Assembly: GCA_937868765.1 (NCBI GenBank) | Contig: CALMNL010000004.1 | Span: 508,749 to 572,748, forward strand | Direction of reading: 5' to 3' | Length of the DNA: 64,000 nucleotides | Source: an uncultured Desulfatitalea sp. | GTDB taxonomy: Bacteria; Desulfobacterota; Desulfobacteria; Desulfobacterales; Desulfosarcinaceae | Part shown: one piece after another, positions 52,222 to 63,716 of the stretch | Layout of the letters: the number at the start of each line of letters is the position of its first letter | How positions within the stretch are numbered: the stretch's first letter is position 1 | Program-made: the position numbers and the translations under genes | The notes under the pieces: model-generated | The model's input: the letters and a program-made list of their open reading frames with translations, nothing else | The model's database searches: none | What the model was told of the DNA's origin: nothing

Positions 52222-53196
52222 TCAGGGAACGGGCACCGCGTCGAATATCCGGCCGATGATCTGGTCGGTGGTGACATCCTCGGCCTCGGCCTCGTAGGTC
52301 GGAATGATGCGGTGGCGCAGCACCGGCAGGGCGATGCTCTTGACATCCTGGGGCGTCACGTAGGCCCGGCCGTGCAAAAAGGCGTAGGCCCGGGCCGCCA
52401 GGCTCAGGAAGATGGTGGCCCGGGGCGAGGCGCCGTACTGGATGTAGTCGGCCACGTCGAGCTTGAAGGCCTTGGGATCGCGGGTGGCGAAGACCAGCTC
52501 CACGATATAGTCCCGCAGCTTCTCGTCCATGTAGATGGCGTTGATCAGGCGCCCGATGGTTTCGATCTGCTGGGGCGTAAGCACCGCCGCCACCTGGGCC
52601 GGCGCCTCGAAGCCCACCCGCTGCATGATCCGCTTCTCTTCGGCCTTGTCCGGATAGCCGATGAGCAGCTTGAGCATGAAGCGGTCCACCTGGGCCTCGG
52701 GCAGGGGATAGGTGCCCTCCTGCTCGATGGGATTCTGGGTGGCCAGCACCAGGAACGGGTCGGCCAGCTTGAAGGTGGCGTCGCCGATGGTCACCTGGCG
52801 CTCCTGCATGGCCTCCAGCAGGGCCGACTGCACCTTGGAAGGCGCGCGGTTGATCTCGTCGGCCAGGATGATGTTGTTGAACAGGGGGCCTTTTTTGATG
52901 ACGAAATCGCCGGTCTTGGGCCGGTAGACCTCGGTGCCGATCAGGTCGGCCGGCAGCAGGTCGGGGGTGAACTGGATGCGCTTGAAGTCGGCCTGCACCG
53001 TGTCGGCCAGGGCCTTGACCGCGCTGGTCTTGGCCAGGCCGGGCACCCCCTCGATGAGGATATGGCCTTTGGTGAAAAGCCCGATGAGCAAGCCTTCCAC
53101 CAGATTGCCCTGGCCCACCAGCACCTTGCCGATTTCGTCCCGGATGCGGTTCACCAGGGCGTGCTGCTGCTCGATTTGACGTGTCAGCTCTTCCAT
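52222..53196 (-). CDS. MoxR-family AAA+ ATPase, first gene of the Bat operon
   Basis: A 324-residue MoxR ATPase. Walker A is EGVPGLAKTS, with Leu-Ala in place of the usual Thr-Gly before Lys, as is common in this MoxR subfamily; Walker B is IILADEINRAP; ATQNPIEQEGTYPLPEAQ is diagnostic. AAGGAGAG lies before the ATG at 53196. It heads the seven-gene operon to BatE. Its sequence is clearly different from the MoxR at 6980, so the two operons are not a recent duplication. Confidence 0.94.
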   Translation of the reverse strand: MEELTRQIEQQHALVNRIRDEIGKVLVGQGNLVEGLLIGLFTKGHILIEGVPGLAKTSAVKALADTVQADFKRIQFTPDLLPADLIGTEVYRPKTGDFVIKKGPLFNNIILADEINRAPSKVQSALLEAMQERQVTIGDATFKLADPFLVLATQNPIEQEGTYPLPEAQVDRFMLKLLIGYPDKAEEKRIMQRVGFEAPAQVAAVLTPQQIETIGRLINAIYMDEKLRDYIVELVFATRDPKAFKLDVADYIQYGASPRATIFLSLAARAYAFLHGRAYVTPQDVKSIALPVLRHRIIPTYEAEAEDVTTDQIIGRIFDAVPVP

Positions 53197-53253
53197 GGCT
53201 CTCTCCTTCGATCCGCGCCGGAAACGGCTGGGATGGTTGTCAAAAACCGCGAT

Positions 53254-53282
53254 AAATTAGAAGGAAGGCGCGGCCTTGTCAA
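53254..53282 (-). promoter_or_regulatory. Promoter of the MoxR-Bat operon
   Basis: On the minus strand TTGACA (53277-53282), a 17-nt spacer and TAATTT (53254-53259) lie about 60 bp upstream of the moxR start. This is a near-consensus sigma-70 promoter. Confidence 0.75.
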
Positions 53283-53404
53283 GGGTGGCGCATGGGTCAT
53301 TTTCCACTTGTGTAAATAGCCGCGGTTGAGTATGTTGGCCCTTCCTTTTTACAAGCTTCCGTTCCGATCCCGGGAAAAACTTTCATGCAAGGAGCGCGCG
53401 AGCC

Positions 53405-54445
53405 GTGACACCGCAACTTTGGACGGGTGCGAAACCGCAACAGGATGTGGCCATTGACGTTCAAGCCCTGGCGGATCTGATTCTTTCCATGCAGCAGCCC
53501 GACGGCGCCATTCCCTGGTGGCCCGGCCACAAGACCGACCCCTGGGATCATGTGGAATCCGCCATGGGCCTGACCATCGCCGGCGCGTTTGACGGCGTCG
53601 AACGCGCCTTCGCCTGGCTCGAAAGATACCAGCTTCCCGATGGCAGCTGGTACGCGGCCTACACCGACGGACGCCCCTCCGACTGCACCCGCGAAACCAA
53701 CCACAGCGCCTATATCGCCGTGGGACTTTACCATTATTACCTGCGCAGCGGCGACCTGGCTTTCGTCCGGCGCATGTGGCCCACCGTCTCCCGGGCCATC
53801 GATTTCGTGGTGCGCCACCAGGCGCCGTCCGGGGAAATCTACTGGGCCGTCAGCCCCCAGGGCCGGGTGGACCGCATGGCCCTGATCACCGGCTGCAGCT
53901 CCATCGCCTTCAGCCTCAGGTGCGCCCTGGCCCTTTCGCGGCTGCTCGAGGTCGAGCGGCCCAGGTGGCGCCAGGCCCTGGAGGGCCTGCAGAACTGCCT
54001 GCAAAACAAGCCCCATCGCTTCAACACCACCAAGGCCCGTTTTTCCATGGACTGGTTCTATCCCGTGCTCAGCGGCGCCCTCACCGGCACCGAGGCCCAG
54101 CAGCGCATCGACGCCTACTGGAAAAAATTCGTGGTGCAGGATCTGGGCGTGCGCTGCGTCTCCGACCGCCCCTGGGTCACCATCGCCGAGTCCAGCGAGC
54201 TGATCCTGGCCCTGACGGCCATGGGCAACGCCCAGAAAGCCGAAATCATCTACCGCTGGATCTGCGACCACACCTTCGAGGACGGCACCTTCTGGTGCGG
54301 CTTCACCTTTCCGGACATGGTGCGCTGGCCCGAAGAGAAGATCTCCTGGACCAATGCCGCGGTGCTGCTGGCCGCCGACGCCCTGTTCAACCTGACGCCG
54401 GCGGGCCACCTGTTCAGCCACGCCCATTGGGCCTCGCAGCCGTGA
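53405..54445 (+). CDS. Alpha/alpha-toroid (terpene cyclase/prenyltransferase-like) protein
   Basis: A 346-residue soluble protein. Repeated helical segments with QxPDGxxxW-like turns are visible (MQQPDGAIPWW, QLPDGSWYAAY, EDGTFWCGF), pointing to the alpha/alpha-barrel fold shared by squalene-cyclase, prenyltransferase-beta and some glycosidase-like enzymes. The start is GTG 53405 with AAGGAGC upstream. The gene lies 15 bp before a hexapeptide acyltransferase, so the two probably work on the same envelope or sugar-lipid molecule. No DxDD cyclase motif is seen. Function is unassigned. Confidence 0.65.
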   Translation: MTPQLWTGAKPQQDVAIDVQALADLILSMQQPDGAIPWWPGHKTDPWDHVESAMGLTIAGAFDGVERAFAWLERYQLPDGSWYAAYTDGRPSDCTRETNHSAYIAVGLYHYYLRSGDLAFVRRMWPTVSRAIDFVVRHQAPSGEIYWAVSPQGRVDRMALITGCSSIAFSLRCALALSRLLEVERPRWRQALEGLQNCLQNKPHRFNTTKARFSMDWFYPVLSGALTGTEAQQRIDAYWKKFVVQDLGVRCVSDRPWVTIAESSELILALTAMGNAQKAEIIYRWICDHTFEDGTFWCGFTFPDMVRWPEEKISWTNAAVLLAADALFNLTPAGHLFSHAHWASQP

Positions 54446-54460
54446 TCGCCCGGAACCGCC

Positions 54461-55180
54461 GTGCGTAAAGATTATCGACCATACGTCCTGAAAAAGGCCT
54501 GGCTCAGGTTCCAAAAGTTCTACACCCACCATTTCCTGGAACCCCAGTTGCAGTCCCTGGGCAAGGGGTTTGCCTTCATGGGCCCCTGGCACGTGGAGAT
54601 CTTCGGCGGCCCGGTCCACATCGGCCAATACGCCACGGTGATCGCCACGCCGGACAAGAAAGTGCGCCTGTCGGTCTGGCCGGAAATGGCCGACCAGGGC
54701 CTGATCCGCATCGGCGATTACACCCTGATCTGTCCGGGGGTGCGCATCAGTGCGGCCAAGGAGATCGTCATCGAAGACAACTGCATGCTGGCCAGCGGGG
54801 TGTACATCACCGACAGCGACTGGCACGGCATCTACGACCGCATCTCCATGGGCCGCGCCACGCCGGTGCACCTGGGCAAGAACGTCTGGGTGGGCGACAG
54901 CGCCATCGTCTGCAAGGGCGTGACCATCGGCGACAACAGCATCATCGGCGCCGGCGCCATCGTGGTCTCCTCCATCCCGGCCAACTGCGTGGCCGTGGGC
55001 AATCCGGCCCGGGTGGTCAAGGAGCTGGACCCCACCGAAACCTTCACCACCCGCGCCCACTTCTACGCCGACCCGGCGCGCCTGGCCCGTGAGTTCATGC
55101 GCTGGGAGCAGGCCGTGCTCAAGGGCAATACCCTCTTCGGGTGGCTGCGGCACCTGATCTGTCCCCGCAGGGATGGATAA
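54461..55180 (+). CDS. Left-handed beta-helix (hexapeptide) acyltransferase
   Basis: A 239-residue acyltransferase. Hexapeptide repeats are clear (IRIGDYTLICPGVRISAAKE, IGDNSIIGAGAIVVSSIPAN), with the active-site-like segment YITDSDWHG and the closing VAVGNPARVVKEL. Sugar or lipid-headgroup O-acetyl/acyl transfer is typical. The start is GTG 54461 and the gene is coupled to the toroid gene. The extra C-terminal 60 residues are helical (AHFYADPARLAREFMRWEQ) and basic, perhaps for membrane contact. The acceptor is unknown. Confidence 0.85.
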   Translation: MRKDYRPYVLKKAWLRFQKFYTHHFLEPQLQSLGKGFAFMGPWHVEIFGGPVHIGQYATVIATPDKKVRLSVWPEMADQGLIRIGDYTLICPGVRISAAKEIVIEDNCMLASGVYITDSDWHGIYDRISMGRATPVHLGKNVWVGDSAIVCKGVTIGDNSIIGAGAIVVSSIPANCVAVGNPARVVKELDPTETFTTRAHFYADPARLAREFMRWEQAVLKGNTLFGWLRHLICPRRDG

Positions 55181-55206
55181 GCAGGGTTAAGGTCTTAACC
55201 CTGCTT
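55179..55206. terminator. Bidirectional terminator hairpin
   Basis: AAGCAGGGTTAAG-GT-CTTAACCCTGCTT is a perfect 13-bp inverted repeat with a 2-nt loop, overlapping the acyltransferase stop (TAA) and lying before the end of the convergent MFS gene (55231). AT-rich flanks on both sides fit a two-way terminator. Confidence 0.7.
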
Positions 55207-55230
55207 ATTCACGTTATATGGTCCCAAGCG

Positions 55231-56403
55231 TTACCCTTTCTGCTTGGTCAGCGGCCTGTGCGTCAGCGAATAAGCCGCGAAAATCATCCCACCGAGCAAC
55301 GCGATCCCGCCGCTGAGGGCGAACAGGTTGTGGGCGCCGATCTTCTGGAAGAGGGCGCCGCTGAGGAAAAAGCCGGCCATCAGCCCCAGGCCGTAGGAGA
55401 CGGCATTGTTGACCACCTGGCCCAGGGTTTTGGATTGGGGGGGCGCCAGATGGTCCATATAAAGGATGCTGGCCATGTGGAAGGTGCCGTAGGTCACGGC
55501 ATGGGTCAGCTGCAACATCAGCAGGACGACGGCCGAATCGGAAGACCACAGCCCGCCCCAACGCAATACGGCCACGGCGAACGAGACGATCAGCACGGTT
55601 TCGTACCGCCAGCGCTTGAAGATGCGCTCGGAAGAGATCATGGCCAGGATCTCGGCGGCCACGGCCACGGCCCAGCTCGCACCGATAAAAAAAGTGCCAT
55701 ACCCCAGCTTGGCCAGATGGATGGAAAAGAAGGTGTAATAGGCGCCGTGGCTCACCAGCATCAAAAAAGCGCAGATTTGGAAGATGGCCACGCGCCCCGT
55801 GACCAGCTGGCGCCAGTCGCCGGCTTTGGGCCGTTGGGCGGGCGCGGCCGTCCTGGGGAAGCCCAGTGAGACCAGGGCCTGGGCCCAGCCGCCGGCGAAG
55901 ATCAGGCTGACGATGATCTTGACGCCGTAGGCGTCGATGCCCCGGCCCAGCGCCAGCACCACCAGGATGAACGCCAGGGAGCCCCAGGCGCGCATGCGGC
56001 CGTAGCGCTTTTTGTCCCGTCCCAGGGCTTCCATGGCGAATGCTTCCAGGAAAGCGATCAGGGGCGCGTAGAAGATGCCGTGCAGGATGGTGGCGGTCCA
56101 CATCCAGAAAAAATCGGCGGTGAGCAGGAACAGACCCCACAAGGCCGCGCTGATGAAGTTGCAGGCGACATAGATGCCGCGTCGGGACTGGAAACGGTCG
56201 GCCAGCACCCCCCAGAAGATGGAGAAGAGAATCAGGGTCACCGAACGGCTGGCCGAAAGAGCCCCGATCTGCCAGCCGCTGAATCCCAGCTTGTAGCAAT
56301 AGAGATTGAAAAAGGGCAGGTACATGCCCATGACGCCGAAGTATAGAAAGTACTGGGCGGCGAGCACGCCGCGTCCGGAAGGCATCGATCTCATGGCGGC
56401 CAT
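55231..56403 (-). CDS. MFS transporter, HcaT/LacY-related
   Basis: A membrane transporter of about 390 residues with 12 predicted helices. The N-terminal helix runs QYFLYFGVMGMYLPFFN, and the loop GVLADRFQSRRG is the MFS motif between helices 2 and 3. The family with this N terminus includes the 3-phenylpropionate transporter HcaT and the nucleoside/oligosaccharide symporters. The cargo is not readable. The ATG at 56403 is used; in-frame ATGs at 56394 and 56385 and a TTG at 56430 are alternatives, none with a clear ribosome site. Confidence 0.82.
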   Translation of the reverse strand: MAAMRSMPSGRGVLAAQYFLYFGVMGMYLPFFNLYCYKLGFSGWQIGALSASRSVTLILFSIFWGVLADRFQSRRGIYVACNFISAALWGLFLLTADFFWMWTATILHGIFYAPLIAFLEAFAMEALGRDKKRYGRMRAWGSLAFILVVLALGRGIDAYGVKIIVSLIFAGGWAQALVSLGFPRTAAPAQRPKAGDWRQLVTGRVAIFQICAFLMLVSHGAYYTFFSIHLAKLGYGTFFIGASWAVAVAAEILAMISSERIFKRWRYETVLIVSFAVAVLRWGGLWSSDSAVVLLMLQLTHAVTYGTFHMASILYMDHLAPPQSKTLGQVVNNAVSYGLGLMAGFFLSGALFQKIGAHNLFALSGGIALLGGMIFAAYSLTHRPLTKQKG

Positions 56404-56502
56404 GATAGGGAATACGGCGCAAAAGCGCAAATCAAATCAGCCGGATGAACGGTGGACAGGGTTTCCGGTCAGGCGCGGCCGGCGCCGCTGGCCGGCCATC
56501 CC

Positions 56503-56952
56503 CTAATCTATGGACACCGATATCTTCTTGGGTTTCTCTTCTTCGGGCCTGGGCACGAGCACGGTCAGCACACCGTTCTTGAAAGAAGCCTTGATGCTTT
56601 CCGGGGCGACGGTATCGCGCAGGGCGAACGATCGCTGAAACGAGCCGCAGCTGCGCTCGCGGCGGAAATAGCGATCCTCGTTCACCGGGGTTTCCACCTG
56701 GCGCAGGCCCTGGATGACGAGCAGGTTGTTTTTGACTTCCACCGAGACATCTTCTTTTCTCACGCCGGGCAGGTCGACCTGCACGACGACCCCCTCCTCG
56801 GTTTCGTAAATATCCACCGCCGGCCGCCAGGCACACACGGCCAGGCCCTCTTCGTCCTCGGCACTCCGGGGAAAGGCGTCTTCGAAAAGACGGTTGATCC
56901 GATCCTGCAGGGCGGAAATGTTTTTGAAAGGATCCCAACGCATCACCGACAT
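56503..56952 (-). CDS. Hsp20-family small heat-shock protein
   Basis: A 149-residue small heat-shock protein with a full alpha-crystallin domain: VDIYETEEGVVVQVDLPGV, EDVSVEVKNNLLVIQGLR, FQRSFALRDTV and FKNGVLTVLVPR. The N terminus (MRWDPFKNISALQDRINRLF) is the normal Hsp20 start. ATG 56952 follows GGGAGGTG. Such proteins hold unfolded clients. It is divergent from a second Hsp20 gene, with Lon downstream of that one, a common heat-shock neighbourhood. Confidence 0.95.
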   Translation of the reverse strand: MSVMRWDPFKNISALQDRINRLFEDAFPRSAEDEEGLAVCAWRPAVDIYETEEGVVVQVDLPGVRKEDVSVEVKNNLLVIQGLRQVETPVNEDRYFRRERSCGSFQRSFALRDTVAPESIKASFKNGVLTVLVPRPEEEKPKKISVSID

Positions 56953-56995
56953 GACGCACCTCCCGGTAGTTTCTGGATAGGGTCGACGAGGCCCG

Positions 56996-57023
56996 AAACT
57001 AAGCACCCGGGCTGCCTTGTCAA
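56996..57023 (-). promoter_or_regulatory. Putative hsp20 promoter
   Basis: On the minus strand TTGACA (57018-57023), a 16-nt spacer and TAGTTT (56996-57001) precede the Hsp20 gene at 56952 by about 45 bp. No CIRCE (HrcA) box is apparent in 56953-57215. Confidence 0.5.
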
Positions 57024-57215
57024 TATAATGGAAACGCCGGTCGCGGTGCAAGGCGGATCCGGCGCAGATGGACCTGTGTCGCCTTTACAAAGCCGGGAGG
57101 CGATGCTATTTTACTCACAATTTTCGCGCCTCGGCAATTTGTTCGTATCATGGATGGCGCCCCCCGCCCGGCAACCGGCACCGGGGGCGCATTTAAAAAC
57201 CCGCAGGAGTCGCCC

Positions 57216-57668
57216 ATGGACTACATCAAAATCCGGTTCGGTGATGAATTCGACCGTATCGGGTCCAACTTGGAACGCACGCTTCAGGATATCTTCCGGC
57301 CGCGGCCGGTCAACCCCATGTTCGCGTGCAAGGATTGTGGCTGGGTTCCTCAGATGGACATCTACGAAACCGAGAAAGAGGTGTTCATCTGGGCGGAATT
57401 GGCCGGCGTGGACAAGGAAGATCTGGAGGTCGAGGTCAACAACAAAGCCGTTCGCATCCACGGGTTGCGCCGGGAGCTGCCCAAACCTACGGAAGGGGCC
57501 TACCGGCTGGCGGAGATCCGTTACGGCCGCTTCGAGCGGGTGCTCTACCTGCCTTCGCCGGTGGACACGGAGGTGGTTTCCTCCTCCTACGCCAACGGGT
57601 TTCTGACCATCCGCATGGTCAAGCTCGATGTTCACAAAACTCACAAAGTCCACATCAGCGATGGATGA
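57216..57668 (+). CDS. Hsp20-family protein, cysteine-containing variant
   Basis: A 150-residue Hsp20. The alpha-crystallin domain is seen in MDIYETEKEVFIWAELAGV, EDLEVEVNNKAVRIHGLRRE and the closing YANGFLTIRMVKL. Unlike the neighbour at 56503 it carries a Cys pair (CKDCGW, about residues 38-43) before the domain, and its C terminus lacks a clear IxI/V motif. ATG 57216 has AGGAG. It is 112 bp upstream of lon, in the same direction. Confidence 0.9.
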   Translation: MDYIKIRFGDEFDRIGSNLERTLQDIFRPRPVNPMFACKDCGWVPQMDIYETEKEVFIWAELAGVDKEDLEVEVNNKAVRIHGLRRELPKPTEGAYRLAEIRYGRFERVLYLPSPVDTEVVSSSYANGFLTIRMVKLDVHKTHKVHISDG

Positions 57669-57780
57669 CCTCCGGTCATGACACCCCGGCCCTTCCGGCC
57701 GCGCCGGGTCATGCGTCCGAGGAGAAATGGAAGCCACAATGGAAGCACGCAAGCCCTCAACCGACGAGAAGGAGGTTGCA

Positions 57781-60132
<2,352 letters not shown>

Positions 60133-60154
60133 CGGCCGGCCAGAGAAAACGAGC

Positions 60155-60934
60155 ATGCGAAAAAGCCACCGGCCCCCTGCGGGGGGCCATCTACTGATCC
60201 TTGGGGTGATCTTGCTGGCCGCCTTCACGTCCCAGGCCTGCTCGGTGCTCTCCGGGCGGCCGTCCGCGCCGGCGCCGCCCACCGTTCCCGGCCAGCCCAA
60301 ACCCTATAAGGTCAACGGCGACTGGTACCAGCCCCTGGCCCACGCCCGGGGTTTCGAGGAAGAAGGCCTGGCCTCGTGGTACGGCCGGGAGTTCCACGGC
60401 CGCCGGACCTCCAACGGCGAAGTCTACGACATGTACGGCGTCACCGCCGCCCACAAGACCCTGCCCCTGGGCACCTACGTGCGGGTGCACAACCTGGCCA
60501 ACGACCGCACCCTGGATGTGCGCATCAATGACCGGGGACCCTTCGTCCGCGGCCGCATCATCGATCTCTCCTACACCGCGGCCCAGAAGCTGGGCGTGGT
60601 CGGCCCGGGCACCGCGCCGGTGAAGATTATGGCCCTGGGTGCGCCGGCGGCGCCGGCCGCGCCGGGACAGCCCGCGCGGTACGTGCCCCTGGACTACTAC
60701 TCGGGCAACTTCACCTTCCAGGTGGGGGCCTTCACCGAGCGCACCAATGCCGAACGGCTGGTGCAGCGGCTGGCCGCCGCGTATCCCAACGCCCATATGG
60801 TGCCCTACTTCGACGGCCGCCGCACCTTCTACCGGGTGCGCGTCGGGCGCCAGACCCAGCTGGAAGCGGCCAATGCCTATGAAGAGACGTTGAAGCAACA
60901 AGGTTTCCCGGAAACCTTCATCGTGGCGGAGTAG
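60155..60934 (+). CDS. rlpA: RlpA-like septal-ring lipoprotein
   Basis: A 259-residue lipoprotein. The signal ends in SQAC; the double-psi beta-barrel domain follows (GLASWYGREFHGRRTSNGE, DVRINDRGPFVRGRIIDLSY) with the lytic-transglycosylase-type Asp-His-region residues, and a C-terminal SPOR domain is present (FTFQVGAFTERTNAERLV). RlpA cleaves naked glycan strands at division sites. The ATG at 60155 is 22 bp after lon; the ribosome site is weak. It probably acts with the SPOR-type division machinery. Confidence 0.93.
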   Translation: MRKSHRPPAGGHLLILGVILLAAFTSQACSVLSGRPSAPAPPTVPGQPKPYKVNGDWYQPLAHARGFEEEGLASWYGREFHGRRTSNGEVYDMYGVTAAHKTLPLGTYVRVHNLANDRTLDVRINDRGPFVRGRIIDLSYTAAQKLGVVGPGTAPVKIMALGAPAAPAAPGQPARYVPLDYYSGNFTFQVGAFTERTNAERLVQRLAAAYPNAHMVPYFDGRRTFYRVRVGRQTQLEAANAYEETLKQQGFPETFIVAE

Positions 60935-60935
60935 C

Positions 60936-61514
60936 GTGGCACTGGACAAGGTCATATTCCTGGACCGCGACGGCGTGATCAACCGCGACTCCCCGGATTA
61001 TATCAAGCGCTGGGAAGAGTTCGAATTCCTGCCCGGCAGCCTGGAAGCGTTGCGGTTGCTCACCGAGGCCGGCTTTCACCTGATCCTGATCACCAATCAG
61101 TCGATCATCAACCGCGGCATGGTTCCCCTGGAAGAATTGGCGCGCACCCACCGCCGCCTGCGCCAAGCCGTGGCCGCGGCCGGCGGGCACATCTTCGACA
61201 TCTTCTTCTGCCCCCACCGGCCCGACGAGGATTGCGCCTGCCGCAAACCCAGCCCCGGCCTGATCCTGCAAGCCCGGGCGCAGTACGGCATTGATTTAGG
61301 CCGAACCATCATGATCGGCGACAGCGGCCGGGACATCCACTGCGGTCGCAATGCCGGCTGCGGGGCGGTCATCCTGGTGCGCACCGGCTACAAGACCGAC
61401 GTCGCGCAGCGCCTGGCCGCCGAAGGCGTGCGGCCCGACGCGGTGGAGGACGACCTGCTGGCCGCGGCCCGGCGGATCCTCTCCGGCCCGCCCCTGCCGG
61501 CGCACCGGTCCTGA
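60936..61514 (+). CDS. gmhB: D-glycero-D-manno-heptose-1,7-bisphosphate 7-phosphatase-like (GmhB)
   Basis: A 192-residue HAD-superfamily phosphatase. The nucleophile motif is FLDRDGVIN, the second is LITNQS, and the zinc-binding loop is CPHRPDEDCACRKP, which distinguishes GmhB and HisB phosphatases. MIGDSGRDI provides the last Asp pair. In GmhB it dephosphorylates heptose bisphosphate during LPS-core sugar synthesis. The start is GTG 60936, one base after the rlpA stop, with GGAG upstream. A histidinol-phosphatase role is less likely without his genes nearby. Confidence 0.88.
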   Translation: MALDKVIFLDRDGVINRDSPDYIKRWEEFEFLPGSLEALRLLTEAGFHLILITNQSIINRGMVPLEELARTHRRLRQAVAAAGGHIFDIFFCPHRPDEDCACRKPSPGLILQARAQYGIDLGRTIMIGDSGRDIHCGRNAGCGAVILVRTGYKTDVAQRLAAEGVRPDAVEDDLLAAARRILSGPPLPAHRS

Positions 61515-61521
61515 GGCGGCC

Positions 61522-63705
61522 ATGGGCGAAGAGTTCTGCCAGACCACCCTGGAGGGCCGCATCGAACGGGTCACCTACCGCAGCGCCGACTCCCATTTCA
61601 TGATCGCCAAGCTGCGGCCCACCGGCCAGGCCGGCCTGGTCACCGTCAAGGGCCACATTCCCGAACCCCATCCCGGCGAAACCCTGCGGCTGCAGGGCAG
61701 CTGGCAGTACCACGCCCGTTTCGGCCAGCAGTTCGCCGTGACCGGCTTCGAAGTGCTGCTGCCGGCCGGCGTGGAAGAGATCCGGCGCTACCTGTGTTCC
61801 GGAATGATCAAGGGCATCGGGGTCAAGACCGCCGAACGGCTGCTGGCGCACTTCAAAGGCGAGACGCTGGCCGTGATCGAGCGAGAGCCCGAACGCCTGG
61901 CCGAGGTGCGCGGCATCGGCCCGGAAAAGGCCCAGCGCATCGGTGCGGCCTGGCTGGCCCATCACCACGTGCGCGCCCTGATGGAACTGCTCCAGGCGGC
62001 CGGCCTCCCGCCCGCCTGCGGCGCCCGCATCTACAAAGAGTACGGCAGCGAGAGCCTGGCCGTGCTGCGGGAAGATCCCTACCGCCTGGCCGCCGACCTT
62101 CCCCGCATCGGATTTCGAATCGCCGATGCCGTGGCGCGCCACTGCGGCCTGCCGATTTCCGAAACCGAGCGCGCCCGGGCCTGCCTGCGCCATCTGCTGG
62201 AGGAGGCCCTGGAGGACGGCCACCTCTTCATGCCCCTGGCGGTGCTGGCGGAACGCTGCGGCACGGCTTTCAACCTGGATTACCACGCGGTCCAGGAGGC
62301 GCTGGAGCACCTGGCGGCCGAAGGGGAGGTCACCGCAGACCCCGAGGCAACGGAGCACCCGGTCTACCTCACCCCGCTCTACGCGGCCGAAACCGACATC
62401 GCCCGGCGGGTGCAGGCCATGGCCCAGATCCCCATGCCTGCCGCGCCCGTGGACACCGAGCGCATCATGGCCACGGTGGTGCAACGCCTGGCCATCCAGC
62501 TCTCGCCGGCCCAGCTGGCCGTGCTGGAGAGCGTCTTTCGCCACCGCATCGTGATCATCACCGGCGGGCCGGGCACGGGCAAGACCACGCTGATCCGGGC
62601 CATCGTCGCCGTGCTGGCGGCCGTCGGCCGCGAGTACCAGCTGGCCGCGCCCACGGGCCGGGCGGCCCGGCGCATGGCCGAGGTCACCGGACGGCCGGCG
62701 GCCACGCTGCACAAGCTGCTGGGCTTCAATTTGTCCGAAGGCCGCTTCGAGCGCGACCAGGACGATCCCCTGACCACCGACGCCCTCATCGTGGACGAGG
62801 CCTCCATGATCGATGTCCTGCTCATGGGGCACCTCATCAAGGCCCTGCCGCTTCAGTCCCACCTGATCCTGGTGGGCGATGTCTTCCAGCTGCCGTCGGT
62901 GGGCCCCGGCACCGTGCTGGCCGACCTGATCGCCTCGGGCGCGGCCGCCACCTTCGCGCTGGAGGAGGTGTTCCGCCAGGCGGCCCGGAGCCCCATCATC
63001 CGCCAGGCCCACCAGGTGCGCCACGGCCTTCTGCCGGAGCTGGTCTCCGTGGCGCCCCAGGACCCGCTGCCCGAGTTCGCCTTCATCGCCGAGGATCGGC
63101 TCGAAGCCGTGGCCCAGACCGTGGTGGCGCTGTGCAGCCGGCGCATCCCGGCCCAGCTGGGATCGCAGGGCGGCTACCCGGTGCAGGTGCTCACGCCCAT
63201 GCACAAAGGGGTGGTGGGCACCATCGAGCTCAACAAGCGGCTGCAGGCGGCCCTCAATCCCCAGGCCAAGGGCGGCGCGGCCCTGGGCGGGCGCTTTCAC
63301 CTGCACGACAAGGTGATGCACCTGCGCAACAACTACCAGAAGGAGGTGTTCAACGGCGAGATCGGCACGGTCTGCGCGCTGGATGCCGAAGAGGGCCGCC
63401 TGACGGTGGATTACGAGGGCCGGCAGGTCGAATACGAAGAGGCCGACCTGGACGAGCTGACCCTGGCCTACGCCATCTCGGTGCACAAATCCCAGGGTTC
63501 CGAATACCCGGTGATTGTCCTGCCCATGGTCACCCACCATTATATTATGCTCCAGCGCAACCTGCTCTACACCGCCCTCACCCGGGCGCGGCACATGGTG
63601 GTCCTGGTGGGTTCGGCCAAGGCCGTCGCCATCGCCGTGGCCGCCGACCAGCCGCGCCGGCGGCAGTCGCTCTTGGCCTGGCGGCTGGGAAGCGGTTCAT
63701 CCTGA
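61522..63705 (+). CDS. recD2: RecD2-type 5'-3' DNA helicase
   Basis: A 727-residue RecD2 helicase. The N-terminal RecD2 domain (TTLEGRIERVTYRSADSHFM) and helix-hairpin-helix repeats (GIGVKTAERLL, GIGPEKAQRIG) precede the SF1 helicase core: Walker A GGPGTGKTTLIRA, Walker B DEASMID, motif III VGDVFQLPSVGPG, and the C-terminal motifs AISVHKSQGSEYP and LYTALTRARHMVV. Unlike RecD it works without RecBC. The ATG at 61522 is 7 bp after gmhB. It probably takes part in DNA repair or recombination. Confidence 0.93.
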   Translation: MGEEFCQTTLEGRIERVTYRSADSHFMIAKLRPTGQAGLVTVKGHIPEPHPGETLRLQGSWQYHARFGQQFAVTGFEVLLPAGVEEIRRYLCSGMIKGIGVKTAERLLAHFKGETLAVIEREPERLAEVRGIGPEKAQRIGAAWLAHHHVRALMELLQAAGLPPACGARIYKEYGSESLAVLREDPYRLAADLPRIGFRIADAVARHCGLPISETERARACLRHLLEEALEDGHLFMPLAVLAERCGTAFNLDYHAVQEALEHLAAEGEVTADPEATEHPVYLTPLYAAETDIARRVQAMAQIPMPAAPVDTERIMATVVQRLAIQLSPAQLAVLESVFRHRIVIITGGPGTGKTTLIRAIVAVLAAVGREYQLAAPTGRAARRMAEVTGRPAATLHKLLGFNLSEGRFERDQDDPLTTDALIVDEASMIDVLLMGHLIKALPLQSHLILVGDVFQLPSVGPGTVLADLIASGAAATFALEEVFRQAARSPIIRQAHQVRHGLLPELVSVAPQDPLPEFAFIAEDRLEAVAQTVVALCSRRIPAQLGSQGGYPVQVLTPMHKGVVGTIELNKRLQAALNPQAKGGAALGGRFHLHDKVMHLRNNYQKEVFNGEIGTVCALDAEEGRLTVDYEGRQVEYEEADLDELTLAYAISVHKSQGSEYPVIVLPMVTHHYIMLQRNLLYTALTRARHMVVLVGSAKAVAIAVAADQPRRRQSLLAWRLGSGSS

Positions 63706-63716
63706 TCCGGATGCTG

